Part shown: piece after piece, positions 11,641-22,690 of the stretch | How the letters are laid out: every line of letters begins with the position of its first letter | Position numbering within the stretch: position 1 is the stretch's first letter | NCBI GenBank assembly: GCA_029204225.1 | Contig: MU833409.1 | Location: 1 to 56,790 of the forward strand | Direction: 5' to 3' | DNA from: Diphasiastrum complanatum | Lineage: Eukaryota; Streptophyta; Lycopodiopsida; Lycopodiales; Lycopodiaceae | Length of the DNA stretch: 56,790 nucleotides | Notes under the pieces: model-generated | Told to the model about the DNA's origin: nothing | The model's input: only the letters and a program-made list of their open reading frames with translations | The model's database searches: none | Position numbers and translations under genes: made by a program

Positions 11641-13140
11641 GGTAACATCGTCCGCGATGGCAAAGCTAGGGTACTGTGCACACAAACTGTGCATGGTCTC
11701 CCAAGTAGCATAAAAAAGAGGCCTGCCATGCCAAGCGACCAAGTACTCACGGATCAGACGGTTGCATAAACGCCTCTCCCGCCTATCCAATACCCTCGCT
11801 GGCCCATGGGTTACTTCTCCCTGCTCCTGGAATGCAAACAAACCATCAGACAACAAGTTATCACCGTTATGTAAATACATGATGCACTTCACAAATTTTA
11901 TGAAAATCTAACTTATAAGAAAAATCACTGATTCTTTTAACAATTTTCTAAAGTCCACAATAACGCGGGGACAACTTGTAACATTTTTCCATCTTAAGGG
12001 TCTTAGAGTCCTTGGGTACTTGGAGAAACACCATGTCTCCTACCACAAACTCTCTAGGCATGTGATGCTGATCAGCATATGACTTTGCTCGATCCATCGC
12101 TTGCCTAATATTAATCTTCGCTAACTCAAGCATTTCATTCATTTGAGTTAGAAAATTAGCCGCACTAGGCACTCTCTGAGGAATTCCTACCATAACCGGG
12201 CTGGCTGGCCTAAATCTTAAGTTTAGCTCGAAAGCACTCATCTTAGTACTCACATTTTTCTTGTCATTGTAAGCAAACTCCAATAGTGGCAAGTACTTCT
12301 CCCACTGAGTTTGCTTATCCCCAACAAATGCCCTAAGCATATCCTCTAAGGTCTAGTTGACTCTCTCAGTTTGGCCATCCGTTTCAGGATGCTTCGTGCT
12401 GCTCATTCTCAATTGGACTTCAAGTTTGGCCATAACTGCAGTCCAAAAGTTTCCAGTGAATCGAGTATCCCTGTCAGACACTATGGATAATGATAATCCA
12501 TGAAGTCTGAACACATGCTTGATAAACAAATAGGCTACTCCAACCGCATCAATCTTTTTATGCATTGGAATAAAATGAGCCATTTTCGTGAGTCTGTCAA
12601 CTACGACCAAGATAGAATCATGCTGCTGCGTGCGAGGCAAGTTGGTGACAAAATCCATGGAGATACTCTCCCATCTTCCTTTTGGCACAAGTAGTGGGTG
12701 TAAAACTCCACGAGGTTTAATCCTTTCAACTTTAGTGACTTGGCACTTCAAACAGTGCCTCACGTAATGGTAAACATCTTTTTTAAGCTTAGGCCATAGA
12801 AGTTACGTAAGATCAACTCATAGGTCCTATCCACACCAGGATGACCTGCACTAGGGCTATCATGACATAAAGGGACAATCTTCCTACATAGCTCCTCACA
12901 AGCTGGAATGAGAAGTTTGCCATTTCTCTTGATCATACCATCTTCTATGGTATATTTAAGATAAGTGTGAGTCAAGAGACCAGAACTCTCATCCTGAGAT
13001 TCTACTTGCACAAGATTTGCCTCCCTCACAATTCTTTGACAATGAGGATCCTCTTGCTGAGCCTGTCTAATCTCAGCAATCAGGTCATTTTCTATGACCA
13101 CAAAAGATATCTGATACAATATCCGAGATAATGCATCAGC
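11638..13140 (-). pseudogene. Chromovirus interior 1: RNase H end, integrase, chromodomain
   Basis: Read on the minus strand: a connection region from VADALSR (13140), an integrase CLKCQ zinc-finger Cys pair and core (12763-12353) with SMDFVTNLP, IVSDRDTRF and HPETDGQTERVN supplying the DDE triad, then the C-terminal part (12340-11948, AYNDKKN...). Finally a chromodomain-like stretch RLIREYLVAWHGRPLFYATWE is encoded at 11892-11638. Stops sit between the pieces (after QTERVN, after KLSPRYCGL). Upstream RT, protease and gag are gone: sequence jumps at 13144 from the RNase H/connection region to the PBS. Integrase inserts cDNA; the chromodomain reads histone marks and steers it. Confidence 0.88.
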
Positions 13141-13152
13141 CACACGTGCTTG

Positions 13153-13163
13153 TTCTGATACCA
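13153..13163 (-). other. Primer-binding site of chromovirus interior 1
   Basis: Minus-strand TGGTATCAGAA lies two bases inside LTR 2. It matches the initiator tRNA-Met complement over the first ten bases and diverges at the usual GC. Confidence 0.75.
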
Positions 13164-13165
13164 AA

Positions 13166-13812
13166 TGTCAGACTCCCTCTCCGATCTTCTTTTCAAACCT
13201 TGCTGATTTCCTGCACATACAAGCATCAAATTATTTCTAATACAAGATAGAGCTGGCAGCCTTGTCTCCTTCCAGCCTGTGCTGCATAGATTATGATGGA
13301 GAATGCCTCTCTCTAGGCTCACTTATCCAAAATCCTCAAGCACCCCTTAACTCTGACCCTTCCTAAATCTCGACACATGGCCAACTCCATGCACTTGCAA
13401 CTTGGCAATACCCTGACACATAGGCAAGTGAGTAGGTTGACATGTGTCACTCATCGATTGGACCAAATGTCCCAGTGGGCATGTGACACGTGTCATGTCT
13501 GACCAGTCAACCTTGACATGTGTCACTCATTCACTGGTCCAAGTGTCCCAGTGAGCATATGACATGTGTCATGTTGACTAGTCAACTCCTACTTTTTAGG
13601 AGGTCAGTCCAGCCACTTTGATTAATGACCCAGTACCCTATACCCAAGCAACATGCAACTCTAAGGCTCAGAAACATCATTAACAACTTTATTTACATTT
13701 CTGTTACAAAGGTCACCACAGGCCGGTGACTTAGCCAGTTCTGTATCTACAAGAAGTACATCTATAAGTAAAAAATAATAAACAACCAGGACAGGGAGTT
13801 AAAGCTATAACA
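13166..13812 (-). repeat. Chromovirus LTR 2 (shared middle LTR)
   Basis: 647 bp, TGTCAGACTCCC to TAACA. It serves both as 5' LTR of interior 1 and 3' LTR of interior 2. The palindrome TGACACGTGTCA is kept at 13484-13495. It has about 20 bp near 13712-13735 that LTR 1 lacks (GGTCACCACAGGCCGGTGAC). Confidence 0.92.
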
Positions 13813-16800
13813 TCCCTTTCCCCCTCAGGTAACATCGTCTGCGATGGCAAAGCTAGGGTACTATGCACACAGACTGTGCGCGGTCTCCCAAGTAGCGTCA
13901 TAAAGAGGTCTGCCATGCCAAGCGACCAAGTACTCACGGATCAGACGGCTGCATAAATGCCTCTCCCGCCTATCCAATACCCTTGCTGGCCCATGGGTTA
14001 CTTCTCCCTGCTCCTGGAATGCAAACAAACCATCAGACAACAAGTCAGCACTGTTATGTAAATACAGGATGCACTTCACAAACTTTATAAAAATCTAACT
14101 TATAAGAAAAATCACTGATTCTTTTAACAATTTTCTAGGGTCCACAATAACGCGGGGACAACTTGTAACATTTTTCCATCTTAAGGGTCTTAGAGTCCTT
14201 GGGTACTTGGAGAAACACCATGTCTCCTACCACAAACTCTCTAGGCATGCGATGCTGATCAGCATATGACTTTGCTCGATCCATCGCTTGCCTAATATTA
14301 ATCTTCGCTAACTCAAGCATTTCATTCATTTGAGTTAGAAAATTAGCCGCACTAGGCACTCTCTGAGGGATTCCTACCGTAACAGGGCTAGCTGGCCTAA
14401 ATCTTAAGTTTAGCTCGAAAGGACTCATCTTAGTACTCACATTTTTCTTGTCATTGTAAGCAAACTCCAACAGTGGCAAGTACTTCTCCCACTGAGTTTG
14501 CTTATCCCCAACAAATGCCCAAGGCATATCCTCTAAGGTCTAGTTGACTCTCTCAGTTTGGCCATCCATTTCAGGATGCTCCGTGCTGCTCATTCTCAAT
14601 TGGACTTCAAGTTTGGCCATAATTGTAGTCCAAAAATTTCCAGTGAATCGAGTATCCCTGTCAGACACTATGGATAACGATAACCCATGAAGTCTGAACA
14701 CATGCTCGATAAACAAATAGGCTACTTCAGCCGCATCAATCTTTTTACGCGTTGGAATAAAATGAGCCATTTTCGTGAGTCTGTCAACTACGACCAAGAT
14801 AGAATCATGTTGCAACTACGTGCGTGGCAAGTTGGTGACAAAATCCATGGAGATACTCTCCCATCTTCCTTCTGGCACAGGTAGTGGGTGTAAAACTCCA
14901 CGAGGTTTAATCCTTTCAGCTTTAGTGACTTGGCACTTCAAACAGTACCTCACGTAATGGTAAACATCTTATTTAAGCTTAGGCCACCAGAAGTTACGTA
15001 AGATCAACTCATAGGTCCTATCCACACCAGGATGACCTGCACTAGGGCTATCATGACATATATGGACAATCTTCCTATGTAGCTCCTCACAAGCTGGAAT
15101 GAGAAGTTTGCCATTTCTCCTGATCATACCATCTTCTATGGTATATTTAAGGTTAGTGTGAGTCAAGAGACCAGAATTTTCATCCTGAGATTCTACTTGC
15201 GCAAGATTTGCCTCCCTCACAATTTTTTGACAATGAGGATCCTCTTGCTGAGCCTGTCTAATCTCAGCAATCAAGTCATTTTCTATGACCACAAAAGACA
15301 TCTGATACAATATCTGAGATAATGCATCAGCCACACGATTTTTGGCACCTTTCTTGTACCGAATTTCCATGTGAAATTCCTGCATCAAATCAGCCCACCT
15401 GGCTTGCCGCCCTCTTAGGTCCAGCTGGTTGCAAAAATATCTCAAAGTGCTTCGGTGTACACATAGAATTTTGCACCATACAAATAATGCCTCCATGCTT
15501 TCAAAGCGTGGATAATGGTAAACAACTCTTTCTCATGAGTTGAATAATTCTTCTGTGCAGGGTTGAGCTTCTTGCTTTCAAAGGCCACAAGCCTACCCTC
15601 TTGCATTAGAACTGCCCCAACGGTGATGTCATTTGCATCCATTTCTACGACAAATGGTTTTTGAGGGTCAACAATTTTTAAAGTGACAAAGTTAGCCACA
15701 ACTTGTTTTAAAGCATCGAAACTTCGCTGCTGAACTTCTGTCCACTCTTTCCATTTTTTTTTCTGTAACATATTGGTCAATGGTGCAGCTACGTGTGAAT
15801 AATTCTTCACACCTTTACAACAAAACACAGCCAATCCTAGAAAGCTTCTTAGTGCCGTCAAGTCTGTAGGAATAGGCTAGGCAAGAAGAATAGCAACTTT
15901 CCGTGGTTCCGTTTTTATTCCATCTACTGACACTATAAAACCCAAATATGTTATTTCCTTTTTAAACAATTCACTTTTTTTTTCATTAGCGAACAACGTA
16001 TTTTCTCTCAAAGTTGATAACACAGTTCTTAGGTGACTAACATGCATAGCATCACCACAACTGTCAAATCTTTAATTGTGGGCAATTTTCGCATCTTTGA
16101 TGGTTGTTCGGCTTCTTTCTCAACTGTCATAGGCTCAACGACTATCATAGTCATTCCATTAACCCTCTCAGGTTCCTGTGGAGATTTAGCCGACTTTAGT
16201 TGGTCGAGAATTGTTGTAAAATCACCTCCATGGCATCCACCTTGGCTGCCACTTCTTCGATTCTCAAGATTTCTGTGCTTGCACTTCCTAATGGATCCAT
16301 ATTTGCAATGTTGGGGGCTGTCCACTTGTTTAGAAGTCGAAATTACTGGCAAAAATGAGTTTACAACTCTCAAACCCTTTCTTCCTTGTATTTTGGCCCA
16401 AAAATCAGACCAACTTTGGATTGCTATAACTTTTTTGTGACTTGGGGTCAATTTGTAGCAGGTAGTCCTCCTTATGCTTTCCAAGGAACCTTTAACAATC
16501 CGGTTTAGGCTAGGATTGCCCAATCATCAAGCAATTTCTTCTCAGCTGGTTTTGCACCTATGTATGAGAACCAAATTTTGAAAAAAAACACCATAGGACT
16601 CCGTTTTCTTTGCTGCAAATTGCATACAACAGCCTTGAGGTCTGCCTAGAAGACTCCCAAAATTTGAGGATGATCCAAGAACCGAGCGAAAAGTTACAAA
16701 GAAAAAACTCTTCAGCCTGCCAAGGCCCACCAGCTACAAGAAAATTCTCAAAATCACTTGGATTTTGCTGCTGGGGTTGGTTTTTGTGACTAATCTATTG

Positions 16801-16958
16801 TGCCTTGGCAATAGGAACAGTTTGCAATAGATCCCATAGCCATTTGAGCTCTCATATAGAAGTTATGAACAAAAAACTCCCCTTTCTCTCTCAAGAACGT
16901 TTATGTTTTTTGCTATTCCAAGCTTTCAAAACTTGCAAACCCTTGTTCTGATACCAAA
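13813..16958 (-). pseudogene. Chromovirus interior 2: gag start, RT remnant, RNase H, integrase, chromodomain
   Basis: Minus strand, in order: PBS at 16956-16946, a leader, a gag start with MDPLGSASTEILRIEE at about 16292, a jump near 16045 straight into the end of RT (ELFKKEITYLGFIVS, VDGIKTEPRK), then RNase H (15861-15442, DANDITVGAVL and RHYLYGAKF), the connection (15496-14969, YKKGAKNRVADALSQ), integrase (14960-14135, VVVDRLTKMAHF, IVSDRDTRF, HPEMDGQTERVN) and the chromodomain (14079-13861). Protease and RT fingers/palm are deleted, so the YxDD motif is missing. Stops separate several segments. Interior 2 is longer than interior 1 by the whole RNase H and gag start, but the two share the 3' half closely. 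Confidence 0.88.
16946..16956 (-). other. Primer-binding site of chromovirus interior 2
   Basis: Minus-strand TGGTATCAGAA, two bases inside LTR 3, identical to the PBS of interior 1. Confidence 0.78.
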
Positions 16959-17607
16959 TGTCAGACTCTTTCTATGATCTTCTCTTCAAACCTTGCTAAT
17001 TTTCTGCACATACAAGCATCAAATTACTTCTAATACAAGATAGAGTTCGCTGCCTTGTCTCCTCCCAGCCTTTGCTGCATAGATTATGATGAGGAATGCC
17101 TCTCTCTAGGCTCACTTATCCAAAATCCTCAAGCACCCCTTAACCCTGACCCTTCCTAAATCTCAACACATGGCCAACTCCATGCACTTGCCACTTGGCA
17201 ATACCCTGACACATAGGCAAGTTAGTAGGCTGACATGTGTCACTCATCCATTGGACCAAATGTCCCAGTGAACATGTGACATGTTGCATGTTTGATCGGT
17301 CAACCCTGAGATGTGTCACTCATTCACTGGACCAAGTGTCCCAGTGAGCATATAAAATGTGTCATGTTGACTACTCAACTCTCCTACTTTTTAGGAGGTC
17401 AGTCCAACCACTCCAAATTAATGACCCGTACCCTATACCCAAGCAACATGCGACTCCGAGGCTCAGATACATCATTAACAACTTTATTTACATTTCTGTT
17501 ACAAAGGTCACCACAGGCCAGTGACTTAGCCATTTCTGTATTTACAAAAAGTACATCTATAAGTAAAAAATAGTAAACAACTGGGACAAGGAGTAAAAGC
17601 AGTAATA
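16959..17607 (-). repeat. Chromovirus LTR 3 (5' LTR)
   Basis: 649 bp, begins TGTCAGACTCTT. Its end reads GCAGTAATA where the others have GCTCTAACA or GCTATAACA, so the CA terminus has become TA. The palindrome seen in LTRs 1 and 2 is broken here (TGACATGTTGCA). The target duplication GCAGC follows at 17608. Confidence 0.88.
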
Positions 17608-18220
17608 GCAGCTTATGCACATATTCCTGATAAGCTTCGTAAGCAGCTTGATGAGAAAGCCGAGCAGAGATTTCTGGTAGGTTATGATGACAACTCGTCA
17701 TACTACAGAGTCTACATGCCAGACACGAACACTGTGAAACTTAGTGAGAGATGTTAGATTTGATGAGAGCAGGACAATGGCCAATGACGATCCTGTTAGC
17801 TACGAAGTTCTGGAGAGACAGTACTATGACCTGCTGCCAATGATAGTGGGAGCAGAGGACGAACACAAAAACAAAGATTTTCGAGTCGTCTCCCATTCGA
17901 ACGACGAATCTGACGAAGAAAGATTCGAGAGGCAGCCTGCTGTCGCAGTTCCTTTAAACCAAAATGGTTCTGGACCAAGCAGAGCAGAAAAGGGCAAAGG
18001 CATAGCTGTTCCAGGAGGATCTCCCAGAAGGTCGACAAGACCACGAAGAGCGCCAACAAGATATGTGCCAGGCAGCTCAGCTTCCACATCAGAAGACTTC
18101 TGCGGGTTTAGTGGCAAACCACAGACTTTCAAAGAGGCGATTGAAGGTCCAGAAAAGGACAGATGGATCCAAGCCATGAACGAAGAGATGGAGTCCATGA
18201 GGAAGAACCAAGTATAGACG
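17608..18220 (+). pseudogene. copia-2 integrase C-terminal part and linker to RT
   Basis: Continues the integrase frame broken at 10998: AAYAHIPDKLRKQLDEKAEQ followed by FLVGYDD...YRVYMP, the conserved copia integrase end. A frameshift near 17740 leads into an acidic, low-complexity linker with RRSTRPRRAPTRYVPG, and then the start of RT with FKEAIEGPEKDRWIQAMNEE at about 18127. A TAG at 18217 replaces the Trp normally present before the KCKWVFK block. Confidence 0.88.
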
Positions 18221-19055
18221 TTGGAGCCATTACCACATAAGCACAAGACTATCAAATGCAAATGGGTCTTCAAGCTCAAATACGGACCAGACGGGAATGT
18301 GACAAAATACAAGGCAAGACTGGTAGCAAAAGATTTTTCTCAGAGATACGGTATTGACTACTCTGAAACCTTCTCTCCTGTCATCAAACATTCGTCCCTA
18401 CATCTGTTATTTGCATATGCAACAGCTTATGACCTCAGGATCCACATTGTGGACAAGAATACATCCTTCTTGCATGGCGAATTAGACGAAGAGGTCTACA
18501 TGGATCAACCCCCAGGATATGTCTCGAATTCACTTTCTGACTATGCATGCAGAATGCATAGAAGCATCTACGGTCTGAAATAATCAGCCCGACAATGGTA
18601 CAAGAAGAAAGATCAAGCCCTGAAATCATTAGGATTCAAGCCTCTGTTGGCTGATTCCAATGTATATGTTAGAGTTACATATGGGCAGGTCATCATAGTG
18701 GCTGTATATGTGGACGACACTCTAATACTTTGTAGGAGTGAGCAGCTAATTGCTGAAGTAAAGGCAAACATCTCGAAACATTTCAAGATCGTGGATTTGG
18801 AAGAAGCCAGGTGTTACCTAGGCTTACAAATTGAAAAGAACTATGAGGGAGGTAAGTTATGCCTTCACCAGTCCAGATACACTCAGAAGATCCTAGAGGA
18901 CTTTGGGATGCTGAACTACAAAGGAGCGAACACTCCAATGCTCGCAGGGACGATGATGACGAATGATAACTGTTCGAAGACTGAGGAAGAGAGAGAACAG
19001 ATGCAGCTCACACCTTACAAGAAGCTGATAGGATCACTAACTCTACCTTGCTGAC
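18221..19055 (+). pseudogene. copia-2 reverse transcriptase
   Basis: RT copies the element RNA into cDNA. Visible blocks: [39 protein letters not shown], a changed LDVKNAFLHG block reading IVDKNTSFLHGELDEEVYMD, YGLK then a TAA where Gln is usual (18581), and the catalytic YVDDTLI at about 18706. The lineage motif YLGLQIEK follows. A stop at 19052 ends the frame inside the thumb/connection at IGSL. Breaks are few, so decay is moderate. Confidence 0.92.
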
Positions 19056-19535
19056 AACACATGTCCTGATATTGCTTATGTAGTATTCAGGATGAGCCAA
19101 TTCTGCATGAATCCAGGCTCGACACATTGGAAGATTGCAAAACGAATTTTGCAATATCTTCAATTAACGAGGGATTATGGCTTGTGTTATTGTCGTGGTG
19201 CAGGTTTTAGGACACTTTCCTACAACAATGCTAGCTGGGCATCTCTGAAGGATGATTGTAAAAGCATCTCAGGAGGATGCACCATCGCATCAGGAGCAGT
19301 AGTTCTCTGGGTAAGCAAGAAGCAGACCATTGTAGCCCAGTCATCCCGTGAAGCAAAATATGTTGCAGCAGCAAAGATGGCCAACGAGATAATCTGGTTA
19401 AGACAGTTCCTAGACGAATTAGACAAAACAAGGAACGAGCCCCTGGTCTTGCAGATGGACAACACTCTTTGCAATACACCTGACGAAAGATCCCGTGTTC
19501 CATTCCAAAATGAAACACATTGCGATCAAGTACCA
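19056..19535 (+). pseudogene. copia-2 RNase H, truncated
   Basis: HWKIAKRILQYLQ begins the region, then YNNASWASLKDDCKSISGG and SSREAKYVAAAKMANEIIWL give the RNase H catalytic blocks. The first Asp (normally DADW) reads NNASW, a loss of catalytic residues. The frame ends in KHIA.KYH-like sequence shifted to HCDQVP and then abruptly becomes Penelope-like DNA at about 19536. Confidence 0.87.
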
Positions 19536-20707
19536 TTCATTATACTGATGGCCAGAGGTATGATTATGGTCACAACGTTAGGTACTAGAGCACTTTCGTG
19601 CTATGCTAGCCCCCATGGATATCCCGTAACTATTTTCTAGGAGTCCAAACACCGAACAACTTCGAAAAATCCATGCCATTCAAGTGTACCATTGTCAAGC
19701 TCTATATGAGTACGTGACCTTACAAACAACACTGGGACACATGATGCAAGCGAACTTAGTTAAAAAAATACAAGCTCATGTCTATTTTAACATACATAAG
19801 ATCAAACTTCTGTAACTTCATTAGTTACTACTTTTAAAGGAAGAAATTTTAGAATTATCATGCATGGATAAGACTTTCTGTAGTAACGCTTAAGGCTACC
19901 CACCATATTGGTGTAGTTTTGTATAGCATCGTACCTGAATGATAGATGAAGTCATCTCTTGCGAATTATCCATCTTCAGCTGTTTTAACAAATCACCTAC
20001 GTGCTAGAAGATTCCAACGTGTTAAGCGTATAGTAGTTCTATCACCCTCATAGTCTTTAGCAATAGTTAATCCATTATTTAGCTGCAGAGTACTAGCGTA
20101 TCATTCAACTTTATTCGAGAGCAATTCCTTCTCCACAATACCCACATCATATAGATATTCATGTTCTATGCATACGTCTTCTCAAGAAGAAACAATCACA
20201 CCAAGCTTCCTTTATGTTTACACTTCTTAGAAGTCATTCTACTCTTTATCAAAAGCATCAATCTATCATACAACCATAGCAATCATCCAGAGAAACCAAC
20301 CGTAGCAAGCTATAGTTAATGGAGTAGCAGGAATGCTCTTATCAATAACATATATGTATGCATCATTGTTACCTGTGGAAACCATAAGCAAGGCCAACGG
20401 TCCATCGCACTTTCTCAATCCTTACATACTGTGAAATGTGTGGAAATATGCATGCACGCAAGGCCATGCTTCATTGCTATAGTAACATGGATTTTACACT
20501 CAAAAAGGAGTGATGGCCAGCGGCCCATTCCGCTATACAGATAGCATTGGCCAGCGACTACTTATTGGCAAAAATCAGTGCTATTTATGGTATACACCTG
20601 GATCGCTGATGTTTGGTAGAAAAAATACCTGTAAAGGTGCCCACTATTGCTCCTTGAGGTAGTGTTTGCTTGTAAGAATGCCGAATCACAGTTTTGCAAG
20701 TCACAAC
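19536..20707 (-). mobile_element. Penelope-like element arm, inverted copy, distal part
   Basis: The reverse complement matches 30700-32230 closely (for example CCATCAGTATAATGAAGGAT at its far end and TTACGGGATATCCATGGGG). It is the non-coding repeated arm of the Penelope-like complex on the minus strand. It continues after the copia-1 insertion at 26741. The tandem 282-bp block seen in the plus-strand copy at 31399-31962 is present only once here. Confidence 0.88.
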
Positions 20708-20982
20708 ACTTAGAATTTGCTTTGCACGGGAACACAGATCATGCTACACAGTAACACAGACAGAAAAACACTCTCCACAACAAGCTCACATAGCAACTAT
20801 ATTTCTCAAAATGAAATTACACTGTACATATAGTTGTTCACTCAGACAACCCATGCATGATCCAGGTTGTCGTTGGCGGGACGCGTGTCTCGTCGACTTG
20901 CCTCATGGCGAGGCCAACTGATCCTTATCCACTGATAGGACCCATAGTACAGTAACACAGTGATTCTACTTTAATTCTAACT
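20708..20982 (-). repeat. 3' LTR of copia-1
   Basis: 275 bp. In element orientation it begins AGTTAGAATT and ends AATTCTAAGT. It therefore lacks the usual TG...CA ends although the target duplication fixes the edges. The 9-of-10 inverted match of its ends is kept in both LTRs. Confidence 0.95.
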
Positions 20983-21000
20983 CTCTCCCTTAAAGTAGAG
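20983..21000 (-). other. Polypurine tract of copia-1
   Basis: Minus-strand CTCTACTTTAAGGGAGAG abuts the 3' LTR; the AAGGGAGAG part is the likely plus-strand primer. Confidence 0.8.
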
Positions 21001-21035
21001 TCACTTTTTATACAGTCATATACATAGCTTTAATG

Positions 21036-21590
21036 TCAACAAACTTTAAGTACAGAAAGCTTTGATCTAAACTTCTCAAACTTTTCTCCAGTAAGTGGCT
21101 TAGTGAAAATATCAGCTAGTTGTTCTTCTGTGCTACAATGAACAACATGAATTTCACGACTCAGCAGCCTCTCACATATGAAGTGATACTGAATCTCAAT
21201 GTGTTTAGTTCTCGCATGGAACACTGGACTCTTTGCTAGCTGAATGCCACTCTGACTGTCGCTATGTAAAGTCGTGGGATTTTTCTGCTTCATGCCAATT
21301 TCTTCCAAGATTTGTCTCAACCATATAGCTTCTTGTGCTGCACTATACATTGCCTTATACTCTGCTTTTGTGGTGGAAAGAGCAATTGTACTTTGCTTCT
21401 TACTAGACCAGGAAAAGCAACTACCACAAAACTGGAATATATATCCTGTGGTGGATCTACGATCATCATAGTCACCTCCCCAATCTGCATCCACATAGCC
21501 ACACAGCTCAGGTAAACCATCATGCTTCTTGTAAATCAAGCCATACTTTGAAGTGCCTTTCACATAATGCAAAATGCGTTTAGCTGTCTT
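21036..21590 (-). pseudogene. copia-1 RNase H
   Basis: The frame of 178 codons from 21572 carries YVDADWGGDYDDRRSTTGYI (first Asp), SKKQSTIALSTTKAEYKAM (Glu), LHSDSQSGIQLA (Asp) and KHIEIQYHFICERL with EEQLADIFTKPL at the end, all standard for copia RNase H. The region is complete. A TGA at about 21583 replaces Trp in H-W-KTAKRIL, separating it from RT. Confidence 0.94.
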
Positions 21591-22690
21591 TCAATGCGTT
21601 TCCATAGGTGCTGCCATAAACTGACTTACAATGCCAACAACATAGCATATATCTGGTCTAGTCGTGGTATGGTAAATCAAGCTCCCTACTAACTGTTTAT
21701 ATAGCATAGCATCAAATGACTGTGACTCATAAAGTGTAGAAAGCTTTTTACCTGGTTCAATAGGAGTGTTTACTGGTTTGCAATCCTGCACCCTAAACCT
21801 GTGCAACAACTCTTTGACATACTTCACTTGTGTTAAACCCACTTCATGTCCTTTTTGCCACACTTCTACTCCAAGGCAATAATGCATCAGGCTGAGATCT
21901 GTCATCTCGAATTGTTCCATGAGGTCTTTATTAATCATGTCTATCATCTCTTGATCAAGTCATCAACATAAAGATCAATCAAAGCAACCATACCATCAAA
22001 GCATAAGACATATAGATTTGGATCAGAATGTGTTCTCACCATCCCCTTTGAACAAAAGTAGGCATCAATCCTGCTATACCACGCACGTGGTGCTTGTTTA
22101 AGACCATAAAGCACTTTCTTCAAGCGACATACTTTATTTTCCTGTCCCTTCGTTACAAAGCCTTCAGGTTGATCCGTGAACACTTCTTCTTCTAACTCAC
22201 CATTTAGAAAAGCAGATTTCACATCCATCTGATGCAAAGGCCAACCAAAATGTGAGGCTAAAGCAATAAGTAGACGTAGAGTATTCCACTTACAAACCGG
22301 CGCAAAGGTCTCCTCATAGTCGATGCCTTTATTTTGTGCGTACCCTTTGATCACCAATCTTGCTTTGTCCTTTGCTATACTTCCATCTGCATGGTACTTA
22401 GTCCTGTATACCCATTTGCAACCAATGGGTTCCTTGCCAACTAGTGGTTCTACTAAGTCCCATGTGCTATGCTTAGCAATTGACTCCATCTCCTCTCCCA
22501 TGGCCTTGACCCAAATGTCATCATCCTTCGCTTCACCATAAGTTGAAGGTTCTTTGCTTTGAATAATGCTAGATAAGAGAGCATAATTTGCTTCATACCT
22601 TTCAGGTAGTATCTTCTCTCTTGTTGATCTTCGTAGCTCTCCCTGGTTAGATGATCCTGGAAAGTCATCTATGTCGCGGCTCTCCAACAA
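21591..22690 (-). pseudogene. copia-1 reverse transcriptase
   Basis: Blocks in order: KEPSTYGEAKDDDIWVKAMG, GCKWVYRTKYHADGSIAKDK, ARLVIKGYAQNKGIDYEETF, MDVKSAFLNGELEEEVFTDQ, VLYGLKQAPRAWYSRIDAYF and the catalytic LYVDDLI near 21950. Immediately after YVDDLI a small deletion shifts the frame to a stop. The thumb then continues in another frame from 21947 (MIDMINKDLMEQF, YLGVEVW-like, PTRPDICYVVG). Except for that one frameshift, RT is intact. Confidence 0.94.

Larger units (their letters stand above)
10999..17607 (-). mobile_element. Three-LTR Ty3/gypsy chromovirus inserted in copia-2
   Basis: On the minus strand. Three related LTRs (16959-17607, 13166-13812, 10999-11625) separate two interiors. 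Both right-hand LTR edges are followed (minus strand) by a PBS beginning TGGTATCAGA, and both left interiors end in the polypurine tract TGAGGGGGAAAGGGA. GCAGT at 10994-10998 and GCAGC at 17608-17612 flank the whole unit as a 5-bp target duplication with one transition. Integrase with a C-terminal chromodomain places it among chromoviruses. Both interiors are internally deleted (gag, protease and most of RT missing), so it is non-autonomous. Confidence 0.9.
8074..19535 (+). mobile_element. Ty1/copia retrotransposon copia-2 (3' end missing, split by a chromovirus)
   Basis: In order on the plus strand: putative 5' LTR, PBS TGGTATCAGAGC at 8747, gag with two zinc knuckles, protease with a DSGATSHF core, integrase, and then (after a 6.6-kb interruption at 10999-17607) the rest of integrase, RT with YVDD and RNase H. 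This PR-IN-RT-RH order defines Ty1/copia. Homology ends at about 19535 inside RNase H, where Penelope-like sequence on the minus strand begins, so the 3' LTR is absent. Multiple stops and frameshifts make it non-coding today. The left LTR edge is not proven because there is no second LTR to compare. Confidence 0.85.

Noticed and set aside
16033-16440. Plus-strand frame of 135 codons in the chromovirus
   Set aside because: It overlaps the gag start on the opposite strand and has no domain.
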